A stretch of 64,000 nt of DNA from Acetobacteraceae bacterium. GTDB taxonomy: Bacteria > Pseudomonadota > Alphaproteobacteria > Acetobacterales > Acetobacteraceae. A program made the translations under genes and the position numbers. Shown here in pieces: positions 10,565 through 19,763 of this stretch. The notes below the pieces were generated by a model. The model was not told the DNA's origin, searched no databases, and saw only the letters and a program-made list of their open reading frames with translations. The DNA lies in the NCBI GenBank assembly GCA_024280945.1, contig JAMXLO010000151.1, forward strand, positions 1 to 64,000, given 5' to 3'. Every line of letters starts with the position of its first letter. Within the stretch, counting starts at the first letter, position 1.

Positions 10565-11233
10565 TCAGAATGGGCTGTCGTGTGGCGTGACTCCAGAAAG
10601 ATTCGTGGCGATGAAGACCGGTTTCTCGCGGCCATTGATCGTTCTGCGGTGCTCGACAGCCTCAATGAGCAGGTCGATGTCGCCTTTGTCGACACCGGCG
10701 CGGAGGTTCGGTGCGAGGCGCAACCCTGCAAGGTCCACTACTGCGTGGCGCGGTAATTTCAGGCGCTCAGTCACCAGGTGGTAGCGGTAACAGACGACCA
10801 CCGGGCAACGCTTCCAGTCGCGGGTGACGCGAAGGTTCATCCGCTTTCCCTGTCGAGAGATCGTGTCCGGCGTTTTTCTTTTCGTTTCCTGCCGGCCAGG
10901 CGGCGAGACATTGGCAACGGACGCGGGCGTGACAGGCTGCGGATCAGATTGGACGCCACTGTCCCGCGACGCCATGCTTTCAACGGCAAGCACCGGGGCC
11001 GGCTCGGGTGGCGTGGCCGTCTCCGTGATCAGTGGCGGCGGAGCGGGCGGATCAACGCGAATGGTCGCCGGCACCACGCTGGCGCTTTGTATCGAATCAG
11101 CAATAACCTGTTGATCCAGAGCCGTCCGGCCATCCCGGCCAAGGATCTCGAGAATCCCGGCAGAGGCAATGCAGAGAGAAACTGCCCCCGCCCAAGACAG
11201 GAGCAACCTCCGCCAGCCGCGAGATAGTCGCAT
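10565..11233 (-). CDS. Hypothetical membrane-anchored, proline-rich protein
   Basis: The family is not recognised. The 222-residue frame has a basic N-terminus and one hydrophobic segment (LLLSWAGAVSLCIASAGILEIL, about residues 10-31), suggesting an inner-membrane anchor or uncleaved signal. A linker rich in proline and threonine (residues about 55-115, including DPPAPPPLI and TPPEPAPVL) follows, then a folded C-terminal part with KRCPVVVCYRYHL and KGDIDLLIEAVEHRR. It converges on the flavoenzyme gene with a 9-base gap. A large antisense frame exists on the plus strand, but the membrane-plus-linker organisation makes the minus strand more convincing. Confidence 0.55.
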   Translation of the reverse strand: MRLSRGWRRLLLSWAGAVSLCIASAGILEILGRDGRTALDQQVIADSIQSASVVPATIRVDPPAPPPLITETATPPEPAPVLAVESMASRDSGVQSDPQPVTPASVANVSPPGRQETKRKTPDTISRQGKRMNLRVTRDWKRCPVVVCYRYHLVTERLKLPRHAVVDLAGLRLAPNLRAGVDKGDIDLLIEAVEHRRTINGREKPVFIATNLSGVTPHDSPF

Positions 11234-11442
11234 TTTCTATCTCCGTGACAATGGCAAGATTAAATTACGGGCAAAAGTTAATGATGACAAGGCATCACGC
11301 CCACAAGCTCGCACTTCACTCGAGGACTGCGGCAAAAATGACATAATGGGAGTAGCTCGGAACGCCGCTGTCGCCGTTTGGCGCGCAGCTAGCCGAGAGC
11401 ATAGGAACGTTGCAGACTCCTGCCCGCATCGGCGGAGGCGAA

Positions 11443-11742
11443 ATGAAGATCGAGGACATCGACAAGGTGAATCACCTCATCGGCGAGCTGAATGGTATGA
11501 AGCAGTTGATCGCGCACGCTGAGGGTGCCGATCCTGTGGACTACGAACTGTTCATCAAGCTCCCCGGTGACGCCTCGATCCGGATGTCGGGTGAAGGCGC
11601 TGCATCCACCCACTACCAGGGATACGGGGTCTCGCCCGAGTTCCTCGAAAAGCTACAGCGGCTCGCGGTCGAGGAACTCGATGCGCGCCGCCGTAGCCTC
11701 ATCGCCGAATTGGCGGCCCTTGGCGTCGAGGCGGAGGCTTAA
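11443..11742 (+). CDS. Hypothetical protein, 99 residues
   Basis: This small, probably cytosolic protein has no recognised family. It starts MKIEDIDKVNHLIGELNGMK and ends in a charged helix (LDARRRSLIAELAALGVEAEA). The middle part ELFIKLPGDASIRMSGEG looks like a beta region. The frame is open from 11410, but GGAGG stands seven bases before the ATG at 11443, which fixes the start. The mix of an N-terminal helix, short beta section and C-terminal helix resembles small phage or plasmid accessory proteins, but nothing around it shows a mobile element. Confidence 0.65.
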   Translation: MKIEDIDKVNHLIGELNGMKQLIAHAEGADPVDYELFIKLPGDASIRMSGEGAASTHYQGYGVSPEFLEKLQRLAVEELDARRRSLIAELAALGVEAEA

Positions 11743-11761
11743 GCCGGCGGCGAACAATGGG

Positions 11762-12838
11762 TCACTTGATGCCAATCGCGCAGAGCGCGACCCGAGGAAA
11801 CTCGGCGCGCCACCGCTGATCGGCCTCTTGGAACACAGACAGTCGGGGAAGCGCCTCGGGATCAAACGCCACCTCGCCCGCTGCAAATGTGCACCAGGGT
11901 GCGATGGTATGATTAACGCGCGCCCAATAGTCGCACTCCGTTTCGCCGGGCGCTTGCCGGAGCTTCACCATACCGAACATTCCGACGAGATGCTCGAGCA
12001 GAGCGTTGCGCGCGCCCTCCGCGGTATCAGCCCAGAATCTGAACGGATCGTAGAGCTCGAACACCGCCATATCCCTGAACCCCGCTCGGGTCAGCAGGCT
12101 CAGAAAATCTTCCCGCCGAAAGTGAGCAAAGCGGTGCCCGGTGTTTGTGTAGCGATCGAGGCCTTCGGAATACCAGCGGGCAGTCGGTGAACCTTCTTCG
12201 AAGTCAACAACGAGTACGACTCCGCGCCGCTTGAGAATGCGCCACGCCTCGGTGAAGACGGCTGCACGAGCACCAGCGCTCACATGATGAAACCCACGCG
12301 ATCCGATCACGAAGTCCAAACTCTCGTCGGCGAAGAGCGTCTCTTGTGCGCACTGCCATACCGCCGGAAGATGGCGCGCAAGCGCGTCGTCCACCATGTC
12401 GAGGCAGGGATCGCCGGCGATGATGTACGGCACGCTCTCCAATGGCAGCAGATTCGCGGCGTTGCGGGCGGTCGTGCCATTGCCGCCAATTACGTCGACT
12501 CCAACTTGTTTGAAGCTGAAGCCACCGAGTCGTTTCGCCAGTTCGGTGAAGATCCGGAGGTCCCCGTATTCCCTGGCACACGGCACTGCCAGCTGCCGCG
12601 CCCGGTAAGCAGCACCTCGCTCATCATCATCAAAGTCGCTGTGACCCCGGATTTCCTTCAAACGGTTTGCCCGCTCTGTGATCGCGTCAATATCGGAAAT
12701 CAGCGACCTGTCGAGCAGGCCGAACGTCCGCGGGTGGCGGTACTTGAGATATTCGAGATGCTCGAACATGGTCGTGGCATTAGGGTCAACTGGCTTAGGC
12801 TCGACGAGGGCCAGCCGATTGGTGGCTGCTATGAGCAT
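11762..12838 (-). CDS. Class I SAM-dependent methyltransferase
   Basis: The 358-residue protein has an N-terminal helical region of about 120 residues (EHLEYLKYRHPRTFGLLDRS) and a Rossmann-type methyltransferase core. The glycine-rich motif I is VGVDVIGGNGTTARNAANLL, followed by the acidic GDPCLDMVDDAL, then SLDFVIGSRGFHHVSAGAR and RILKRRGVVLVVDFEEGSP, matching motifs of type 11 methyltransferases. The frame is open to 12976, but GGAG nine bases before the ATG at 12838 supports that start. The extra N-terminal domain suggests a specialised substrate. It converges with the 99-residue gene. No neighbour reveals the pathway. Confidence 0.78.
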   Translation of the reverse strand: MLIAATNRLALVEPKPVDPNATTMFEHLEYLKYRHPRTFGLLDRSLISDIDAITERANRLKEIRGHSDFDDDERGAAYRARQLAVPCAREYGDLRIFTELAKRLGGFSFKQVGVDVIGGNGTTARNAANLLPLESVPYIIAGDPCLDMVDDALARHLPAVWQCAQETLFADESLDFVIGSRGFHHVSAGARAAVFTEAWRILKRRGVVLVVDFEEGSPTARWYSEGLDRYTNTGHRFAHFRREDFLSLLTRAGFRDMAVFELYDPFRFWADTAEGARNALLEHLVGMFGMVKLRQAPGETECDYWARVNHTIAPWCTFAAGEVAFDPEALPRLSVFQEADQRWRAEFPRVALCAIGIK

Positions 12839-13080
12839 CTGCGGCTTCTCCAGCACAAGGCGCGCCTTCAGCGAGCCGCGCAGCGCTACCGCCACGCAAT
12901 CATCTCGTCTGTCGGACGCTGATGGGGGCGATTCAGCCCGCAGCCAATGGCAGCCGACCGGATCGCTCCGATGCACTATCGAAGCATGATTATTTCAGCA
13001 GCGTTTCTGGTTTGACCGCCGCTGATGAGCGCGACTGCCCCAGGGCGCCGTGACGGCGGCCGGTCATGATCGAGCGGCGG

Positions 13081-13986
13081 TTACACCCCCGCAGTGGCTG
13101 CCACCTCGGAGGCGAAATCAGGTGCCTGCGGCTTCTCGATTCCCTCACCCAGCTGGAACCGCGCAAAGCCGGCGAGCTTTGCACCTGCTTTGGCGACCAC
13201 CGCCTTCACCCGGCTTTCGCCGTCATGCACCCAGACCTGCTCGAGCAGCACGATCTCTTCGTAGAATTTGCGGACGCGGCCTTCGACCATCTTCTCGATG
13301 ATATTGTCCGGTCGCCCGGACGCCTTCGCCTGCTCCACCAGCACCGCCTTCTCGCGCGCCAGTGCCGCGGGATCGACCCCAGCAATGTCCAGCGCCTCCG
13401 GCCGGCTTGCTGCAACGTGCATGCCCACCTGTCGGCCCAGCGTCTCCAGCGCTGACAGTTCGCCGGTGCCCTCGAGAGCCACGAGCACGCCGATCTTGCC
13501 CAGACCTGGCCGCAAGGCCGAATGCACATACGTCGCCACCACGCTGCCCGCCAGCACGCGGGCACGACGCAAGGTCATGTTCTCGCCGATCTTCGCAATC
13601 AGCTCGGTCAGATGCTCGCCCACCGTCTGGGCGCTGCCGGGGTACTGCGCTGCCCTGATTGCGTCGAGGTCCTCACCGACCTGGAGGGCGATCTTCGCTG
13701 CCGCCTCGACGAACGCCTGGAATTGATCGTTGCGCGCCACAAAGTCGGTCTCGGCGTTCACCTCCACCATCGCCGCGCGGCCCGGCGCCGAGGCCACGCC
13801 CACCAACCCTTCGGCGGCCACACGGCCGGACTTCTTCGCGGCGGCCGAGAGCCCCTTCTTGCGCAGCCAATCGACCGCGTCCTCCATATTGCCGCCCGCC
13901 TCGGTCAGGGCGCGCTTGCAGTCCATCATGCCTGCGCCGGTCTTTTCGCGCAGGTCCTTCACCAGTGCGGCGGTGATCTCCGGCAT
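13081..13986 (-). CDS. tsf: Elongation factor Ts
   Basis: EF-Ts exchanges GDP for GTP on EF-Tu during translation. The 301-residue product starts [20 protein letters not shown] with the family-defining N-terminal UBA-like segment ([30 protein letters not shown]). It continues with [25 protein letters not shown], the core of the EF-Tu contact. GGGAG stands a few bases before the ATG at 13986; five additional upstream codons are in frame but unlikely. It follows rpsB by 37 bases, the near-universal rpsB-tsf order. A 9-base inverted repeat (13015-13023 with 13073-13081) spans the region just after the stop. Confidence 0.97.
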   Translation of the reverse strand: MPEITAALVKDLREKTGAGMMDCKRALTEAGGNMEDAVDWLRKKGLSAAAKKSGRVAAEGLVGVASAPGRAAMVEVNAETDFVARNDQFQAFVEAAAKIALQVGEDLDAIRAAQYPGSAQTVGEHLTELIAKIGENMTLRRARVLAGSVVATYVHSALRPGLGKIGVLVALEGTGELSALETLGRQVGMHVAASRPEALDIAGVDPAALAREKAVLVEQAKASGRPDNIIEKMVEGRVRKFYEEIVLLEQVWVHDGESRVKAVVAKAGAKLAGFARFQLGEGIEKPQAPDFASEVAATAGV

Positions 13987-14023
13987 CGTTCGATCTCCCA
14001 TTGGCCCCGGGACTGTCCGGCGG

Positions 14024-14806
14024 TTACGCGTTGGCGGCTTCGCTTGACACTTCTATGTCAGGCATGGCTTCGGGCGGCAGGTTCTCGACCGCACCAAGGT
14101 CCTGGCCCGAGGCGGCCATCTCGGCGCTGATGCCGTCCAGCACCGCACCCGATATCAGGTCGCAGTAGAGGGTGATGGCGCGAATCGCGTCGTCGTTGCC
14201 CGGGACCGGATAGGTGACACCCCTGGGGTCGGAGTTGCTGTCCAGTACTGCCACCACCGGGATGTGCAGCTTGTTGGCCTCCTCGACTGCCAGCTTCTCC
14301 TTGTTGGTGTCGATGATGAACAGGATATCCGGCAGCCCGCCCATGTCCTTGATGCCTCCCAGTGCCCGCTCCAGCTTGTCGCGGTCGCGGGTGATGTCGA
14401 GGACCTCCTTCTTGGTCAGACCCTCGGTGTTGCCGCCGATTTGCTCCTCGATCTGGCGCAGCCGCTTGATCGAGCCGGTGATGGTCTTCCAGTTGGTGAG
14501 TGTGCCACCCAGCCATCGGTGGTTGACGTAGTACTGGCCGCAGCGTTTGGCTGCCTCGGCCACATATTCCGCCGCGGCGCGTTTGGTGCCGACGAACAGC
14601 ACGCGCCCGCCCGCCGCGGTGACGTCACGGACGGCGCGCAGGGCGCGGTCCAGCAGGGGCACGGTCTGCTGCAGGTCGATGATGTGCACCTGGTTGCGCA
14701 CGCCATACAGGTATGGGCCCATCGCCGGATTCCAGCGGCGGGTGTGGTGACCGAAATGCACGCCTGCTTCGAGCAGCTGGCGCAGGGTGAATTCTGGCAT
14801 CGCCAT
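14024..14806 (-). CDS. rpsB: 30S ribosomal protein S2
   Basis: S2 is the small-subunit protein needed for S1 docking. The 260-residue product shows the signatures [58 protein letters not shown] and [13 protein letters not shown], and [26 protein letters not shown]-like and DSNSDP in the second half. AAAGGAA lies seven bases before the start. It is followed by tsf on the same strand. The 220-base leader upstream (14807-15029) may contain autoregulatory structure, as is known for rpsB mRNAs, but I cannot define one by eye. Confidence 0.98.
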   Translation of the reverse strand: MAMPEFTLRQLLEAGVHFGHHTRRWNPAMGPYLYGVRNQVHIIDLQQTVPLLDRALRAVRDVTAAGGRVLFVGTKRAAAEYVAEAAKRCGQYYVNHRWLGGTLTNWKTITGSIKRLRQIEEQIGGNTEGLTKKEVLDITRDRDKLERALGGIKDMGGLPDILFIIDTNKEKLAVEEANKLHIPVVAVLDSNSDPRGVTYPVPGNDDAIRAITLYCDLISGAVLDGISAEMAASGQDLGAVENLPPEAMPDIEVSSEAANA

Positions 14807-15029
14807 GGGGCGGTTCCTTTCGCGTCGTCCGGTTGTGCCTCCGCGGGGCCCGTCTGGGGCTTGACGCCTTGCGACACCGGACCCGTCCAGGGAGAAAATC
14901 TGGCCGGGAAAGGCGCCCCGCGTGTGAATTACCGGCCATGTTGTTCGCCTGGGCCGGCCGGCCGGATATGGCGGAGAAGCGCGTGAGGCGCAAGGGCGAC
15001 GAGACGAAAGGGCGAGGGGGCGCGGCGCC

Positions 15030-16904
15030 TTACAAGAAACCTACCGACAGCCACGGTACCGCCACGACGATCGCCAGCGCCACTGCGAGCGCCGCCAGGT
15101 AAGGCCACATACGCCAGAGCGCATCGTCCGGCGATACGCGGCCGATCGCGCAGGCGCCGTAGAACCCGACGCCGAACGGCGGCGCGAACAGGCCGATGCC
15201 CATCGCCAGGATGATCAGCATCGCGTAGTGCACCTCGTGCACACCCATGGCCTTCGCCACGGGGAACAGCAGCGGACCAAACAACACGATCGCCGGGATG
15301 CCTTCCAGCACACTACCCAGGATCACGAACGCCACCGCCGTGATCGCGAGGAACCCGCCCTTGCCTCCTGGTACTGATGCCATGGTGGCGACGAGCCATT
15401 GGGAAAAACCCGACTGGGTCAGCGCCCAGGCCATCGCGGTGGCGGTACCGATGATCAGCATCACCGCACCTGTCAGCGATAGTGTCTCCACCAGGATCGG
15501 ATAAATTCGACGCCAGTCGAACTCGCGATAGACCAGCAAGCCGAGCAACGCCGTGTAGACCACACCGACGGTCGAGACTTCGGTTGCCGTCGCAATGCCG
15601 TCGATCACCGCAGCGCGGATGACGAACGGCAATGTCAGTCCAGGCACAGCAATGGCGAAGGTGCGCACAATCTGCTTGGCCGAGGCACGCTCACCCCCGC
15701 TCACGTCGAGATAGCGCGAGCGATACCAGCTCACGACCACCAGCGCGACGGCGGCCACCGCGGCTGGCAGCAGTCCCCCAGTGAACAGCGCGGTGATCGA
15801 CACATTGGTGACCGAACCGATGGTGATCAGCACCAGGCTCGGTGGGATGGTCTCCGACATCGCGCTGGAACTCGCGAGCAATGCCGCCAATTCACCGGGG
15901 TGCGAACCGCGCCGGCGCATCTCGGGGAACAGCACCGGCGCGACCGCCGCCATGTCGGCAGCCTTCGAGCCGGAGATGCCGGACACCAGGTACATCGCAC
16001 CGAGCAGCACGTAAGACAGACCGCCGCGCACGTGGCCGACCAATGCGGCGAGGAACGCCACCATGACACGCGCGATGCCGGTCATCTCCATCAGTAGCCC
16101 AAGGAAAACGAACATCGGCACCGACAGCAGCAGCAGATTCGACATGCCTTCATCCATGCGGTTGACCACGACGGACAGCGGCATGGCGCTGGTCAGGCTG
16201 AGATACGACATGGTGGCGATGCCGAACGCGAAAGCGATCGGCACTCCAATGGCCACACAGGCAGCAACGATGACGACAAAGAACACGATGAGGCTGCCGA
16301 ACCCCATAGCCACCAATAAAGGCCGGCCCAGCCACAGCAGCGCGGCGATGCCGCCGACGGTGAACAAGGCGAGGCCAAAGCTGCGCAGAGTGGTGGTCTC
16401 CAGCAGCCGCAGCAGCGCGATCGTCGCTGCCAGTGCAATGCCAACCAGGATGGCGACGGCGCGATAGCCGTCGGAGATCTGCAAGGAAATCAGTTCGACA
16501 TAGCGCTGCTGATCCAAGTATTGGCCTGCAGGCAACAGCACTTCCAGCACGAAGACGATCACCACCAGCGAGGCAACAGCGGCGAACCAGCTCGCGACAT
16601 GCGGTGGCACCCAGCGTGCCACGGTGGTCAGCCGCATATGGCCGTCGCGTCGCAGAGCCACCACCATCCCCAGCATCGACAGCCAGAGGAACAGGAAATT
16701 CGCGAGTTCATCAGTCCAGAACAATGGACTGTCGAGCACGTAGCGCGACACCACGCCGGCGAACAGGATCACTACTTCAGCAGCGACCAGTAGGGCACCG
16801 ATAACCTCGCAGATCAGACCGATCGCCTGATCAACCAGCAGCGCGCTGCGACGCAATGCACCCCAAGCGGGCGCCGCCGATGCGGCGACAGTGTCGCCGC
16901 TCAT
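15030..16904 (-). CDS. TRAP transporter, fused small (DctQ) and large (DctM) permease
   Basis: This is the integral membrane part of a tripartite ATP-independent periplasmic transporter that imports an organic acid with sodium or protons. The 624-residue protein joins both subunits: residues about 25-185 are the four-helix DctQ part ([20 protein letters not shown], then [20 protein letters not shown]). From about 190 to the end is the DctM part with many helices ([33 protein letters not shown]-like [20 protein letters not shown], and [18 protein letters not shown]). Its start overlaps the dctP stop by four bases, so the two are translated together. Confidence 0.93.
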   Translation of the reverse strand: MSGDTVAASAAPAWGALRRSALLVDQAIGLICEVIGALLVAAEVVILFAGVVSRYVLDSPLFWTDELANFLFLWLSMLGMVVALRRDGHMRLTTVARWVPPHVASWFAAVASLVVIVFVLEVLLPAGQYLDQQRYVELISLQISDGYRAVAILVGIALAATIALLRLLETTTLRSFGLALFTVGGIAALLWLGRPLLVAMGFGSLIVFFVVIVAACVAIGVPIAFAFGIATMSYLSLTSAMPLSVVVNRMDEGMSNLLLLSVPMFVFLGLLMEMTGIARVMVAFLAALVGHVRGGLSYVLLGAMYLVSGISGSKAADMAAVAPVLFPEMRRRGSHPGELAALLASSSAMSETIPPSLVLITIGSVTNVSITALFTGGLLPAAVAAVALVVVSWYRSRYLDVSGGERASAKQIVRTFAIAVPGLTLPFVIRAAVIDGIATATEVSTVGVVYTALLGLLVYREFDWRRIYPILVETLSLTGAVMLIIGTATAMAWALTQSGFSQWLVATMASVPGGKGGFLAITAVAFVILGSVLEGIPAIVLFGPLLFPVAKAMGVHEVHYAMLIILAMGIGLFAPPFGVGFYGACAIGRVSPDDALWRMWPYLAALAVALAIVVAVPWLSVGFL

Positions 16905-17920
16905 GCCGTGAGCGGGCCGACATATTTCTCAAGCAGCGCCCAAGGCTTATCGCCGGCGGTCTTTTTCATATCCGGATAGTAACCGCTTTTCGTCAGCGCG
17001 TCGCGGAATGGCTTGAGATCCGGCGCATTGAAGGTCAAGCCCTTCGAGGTCAGGTTCTGCTTCTCGCTCTTTGTCATGGCCACGAAGTCATCACGCTCGG
17101 CCAGTGCGACGGCCGAGAAATTGCGATGGCAGATTTCCTGCAAGTCTGGCGGCAGCTTCTTCCAGGCGGCAACATTGAAGGAGGTGTGGAAACCGGCCCA
17201 GACATGATTGGTGAGGCTGCAGTATTTCTGCACTTCATAGAGCTTCGCAGTGTCGATCAGCACCAGCGGGTTCTCTTGACCGTCGACGATGCCAGTCTGC
17301 AACGCGCTGTATACTTCGTTGAAGTTGATCGCTGTCGGCGAGGCACCGAGATGGCGAAACAGCGAGATCAGATATGGCGCCACCGGCAGGCGGATCTTGA
17401 AGCCCTTCAGATCTTCCGGGCTGTTTATTGCCTTGGTGCGCGTGGTTATTTGGCGGAATCCGTGATCGTAGCCCTTGTCCAGACAGTAAAGGCCGATCTG
17501 CTCGGCTGCAGCGCGCAGCATGTCGCCGAACTCACCATCCATCGCTGCCCAGACATGTGCATAATCGGGAAACGCGAAGCCAACCCCGGGCAGTCCGCAC
17601 ACCGGATTGCGCGGCGCCAGCAGGTCAACCGGGAGATTGTACATCTCCAGCGCTCCCGAGATCGCCTGAGCGACCATTGCCGTGTCGCCACCGAGTACGC
17701 TGTTGGGGTAGATGGTGATCTCCATCCGCCCGTTGGACTCCTGCTTGATCTTGTCGGCCGCCTTCTGCTGGGCCGCCATCGCCGGGTGCTCCATCGGCGA
17801 CGAAGAACCGAACTTATAGGAGAACTCGGCGGCATTGGCAGGCCAGTGCAGAATAGTGGCCGCGCTGACGCCCGCCGCTCCTTGCATGATGTGACGGCGT
17901 GACAGCTTGCTTTGCTGCAT
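16901..17920 (-). CDS. TRAP transporter substrate-binding protein (DctP)
   Basis: This periplasmic receptor captures the substrate for the adjacent fused TRAP permease. It has a twin-arginine type signal (SRRHIMQGAAGVSAATI) with cleavage near ANAAEF. The DctP body shows FGSSSPMEHPAMAAQQKAAD, SNGRMEITIYPNSVLGGD, the signature FKIRLPVAPYLISLFRHLGA with the substrate-binding arginine, and YSALQTGIVDGQENP. The frame is open to 17941, but GGAAGG lies eight bases before the ATG at 17920. The likely substrate is a carboxylate, since a conserved arginine is present; the exact acid is unknown. Confidence 0.93.
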   Translation of the reverse strand: MQQSKLSRRHIMQGAAGVSAATILHWPANAAEFSYKFGSSSPMEHPAMAAQQKAADKIKQESNGRMEITIYPNSVLGGDTAMVAQAISGALEMYNLPVDLLAPRNPVCGLPGVGFAFPDYAHVWAAMDGEFGDMLRAAAEQIGLYCLDKGYDHGFRQITTRTKAINSPEDLKGFKIRLPVAPYLISLFRHLGASPTAINFNEVYSALQTGIVDGQENPLVLIDTAKLYEVQKYCSLTNHVWAGFHTSFNVAAWKKLPPDLQEICHRNFSAVALAERDDFVAMTKSEKQNLTSKGLTFNAPDLKPFRDALTKSGYYPDMKKTAGDKPWALLEKYVGPLTA

Positions 17921-17997
17921 TGGCGCTACCTTCCCTAACATTCCCGCAAGCCTGCGGGGCTCGACGGGATTTCGTCAAGCGTCGAACAGTTTCGACA

Positions 17998-18237
17998 TCA
18001 CCCTTTCACCGCCGCGGCGATCAGGTCCTTTACGAAATATGGTTGGAAAAACCCGAACTGCGCTGCGATCGGCAGCGTGGCGTCGGTCGAGATCGCCATC
18101 GCGGCACCCCGCATGACCCGCCCTGCTTCAATCAGTGCGTCGGGCAGGTCGGATGCATATTGCCGCATGACGAACACGATGAACGCATTCGTCATGCGGG
18201 GAATGACCAGGCCGGCATAGCTGTTCGCCCAGCCTAA
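17998..18237 (-). pseudogene. Remnant of a MalG-type ABC sugar permease
   Basis: The minus-strand reading gives LGWANSYAGLVIPRMTNAF, then IVFVMRQYASDLPDALIEAG and, after an internal deletion, TLPIAAQFGFFQPYFVKDLI followed by AAAVKG and a stop. This matches the last part of MalG-like permeases (NTYAGLI.P, MRQYF..IPDELIEAAR, QRYFVRGLTAGAVKG), but about 60 residues between the EAA loop and the terminal helix are missing. An in-frame TAG at 18238-18240 cuts it off from any upstream sequence. No other sugar ABC genes remain next to it. It is a decayed relic lying between dctP and the LysR gene. Confidence 0.75.
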
Positions 18238-18288
18238 CTACTTCACCTCGATGGACAGCGGCACCGCCAGCACCTTCATGGGTGGGGC

Positions 18289-19236
18289 TCAAGCCGCGAT
18301 CGGTCGTGGCATTCCGATCGACAGCATGAAAGCCTCGGTGCGGGCAGCTTCGGCAACCAACAACGTACGGAAGGTGGCAATCTTCTTCCTCTCCGCATGC
18401 TCAGGCAAACCAAGCAGATGGTAGCTGAAGACCGTCGAAACGGGCATCGGCAGCGGGCACACCAAAGCGCTACCTGCGATGTAGTCAGCCACCAGGCTGA
18501 CGCGGGCAAGTGCCACGCCGAGGCCCAACATGGCAGCGTTGATCAGCATACTCGCCTCGCTGAAATGCTGCCCGGCCTGGCAGACAAGATTCGGCTTGTC
18601 GCAAGACGCGAGCCAAGCCTGCCAGTCGCTGCCACTTCCATCGCCCTCGGTTGCCGAGTCGTGCAGCAATGGCATGGCAAGCAATGCGTCTACCGTCTCT
18701 ATGGGGCCGTGCTGCTGCAGCAGGTCCGGGGTGCAGACAGGTATGACGCGGTCGCCCATCAGAGGTGTCGCGTGATAGCTGGCATGCGGCGTACGGCCGA
18801 AGCGAATGGCGAGGTCGATTCCTTCGGCACGAAGATCCAGCAGGCGAGGATCGGCGATCACCTGCACATCGACATCGGGGTGCCGTTGACGGATGCGCGC
18901 CAGGCGCGGGATCAGCCAATGCGATGCGACCGACGGCAGCATCGTCACTTTCAGTGGCGCGTCATCCTCATTGTTCCAAAGGTCGACGATGCTGCGATCG
19001 ATCTCGCCGATGGCACGATTCACCCGCTGCGCCAGTACGCGGCCTTGCGGTGTGAGCTCAAGCCGGCGCGTCAGACGATTGAACAGATTGAGCCCGAGTT
19101 CTTCCTCCAGTCCCCGGATGCGATGACTTACAGCACTTTGGGTAAGGTTCAGCTCGGCTGCAGCTTCTGTGAAGCTGAGGTGACGAGCGGCGACGGCAAA
19201 GATGCGCAACGCATCCAGGGACGGTGTGCGAGGCAT
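18289..19236 (-). CDS. LysR-family transcriptional regulator (GcvA-like)
   Basis: This 315-residue regulator has an N-terminal winged helix (LDALRIFAVAARHLSFTEAA, then LTQSAVSHRIRGLEEELGLN) and a C-terminal periplasmic-binding-like effector domain (VTMLPSVASHWLIPRLARI). The pattern PSVASHWLIPRL and GIDLAIRFGRT is typical of the GcvA/AmpR branch. The frame begins with GTG at 19245; the ATG at 19236 is equally possible and is used here. It lies upstream of the permease relic and the TRAP genes on the same strand, so a regulatory link to the TRAP system is possible but is not shown by the usual divergent arrangement. Confidence 0.92.
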   Translation of the reverse strand: MPRTPSLDALRIFAVAARHLSFTEAAAELNLTQSAVSHRIRGLEEELGLNLFNRLTRRLELTPQGRVLAQRVNRAIGEIDRSIVDLWNNEDDAPLKVTMLPSVASHWLIPRLARIRQRHPDVDVQVIADPRLLDLRAEGIDLAIRFGRTPHASYHATPLMGDRVIPVCTPDLLQQHGPIETVDALLAMPLLHDSATEGDGSGSDWQAWLASCDKPNLVCQAGQHFSEASMLINAAMLGLGVALARVSLVADYIAGSALVCPLPMPVSTVFSYHLLGLPEHAERKKIATFRTLLVAEAARTEAFMLSIGMPRPIAA

Positions 19237-19763
19237 ATCACTCACGCAGATCGAGATGATTCAGCTGATCGGGAAGCGGGCGGCTTGGCGCATGAGAATG
19301 GCGCGTGCGGAGGATGAGTGCTGTTCCTTTATCATGTGACCGAATCGTGACTAATCGCCCCGCGGCAATCGGATGGCAGGCTATTGGACTCATGCGCCGA
19401 CGCTATCGCACGACGCCGCGGCCGGATGTGAAGCAATTCACAGCGTCGGATCATCCGCCCCTCCCGGCCTTGCGGCACAATAACAGCCTGGAGCGAGGGA
19501 TGTTCATGACCCTTGAGAAGAGGGAGGGCACGCGCACCCCGCCTCCCTGCGCTGACCTCGTACGGGCAGAACTCTTGAACGGGCCAGGCCACATCGCTCG
19601 GCAACGATCTGGGCGCTGCTCCCGGTTGTGTTCGCTGCGACGCCTCGCGCTGCGCCACCGCCATAGATTGCTGCGGTTGCAGCCCAGCAGTTAGGCCTGG
19701 GTGGAACAATGAAGGTCAGACCAGAGCGGCAGCTTCGCTCCCTCGACGGGAGGAGTCTGGAGG
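19237..19763. other. Intergenic stretch without supported genes
   Basis: These 527 bases lie between the LysR start and the end of the quinone oxidoreductase. Several frames are open, but none has a ribosome-binding site, recognised domain or convincing composition. The LysR promoter must lie at the left end. I see no repeat or transposon remnant. Confidence 0.5.

Noticed and set aside
10778-11227. Plus-strand frame of 149 codons opposite the hypothetical membrane protein
   Set aside because: The minus-strand reading has a membrane segment and linker while the plus reading is arginine-rich without features.
13015-13081. Nine-base inverted repeat after tsf as a terminator
   Set aside because: The arms are about 50 bases apart and no T-run follows, so an intrinsic terminator is not supported.
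16150-16335. Small frames inside the TRAP permease
   Set aside because: All are out-of-frame readings of an intact permease gene.
19305-19694. 129-codon plus frame between the LysR and quinone oxidoreductase genes
   Set aside because: No ribosome site, recognised motif or plausible composition. Treated as intergenic.
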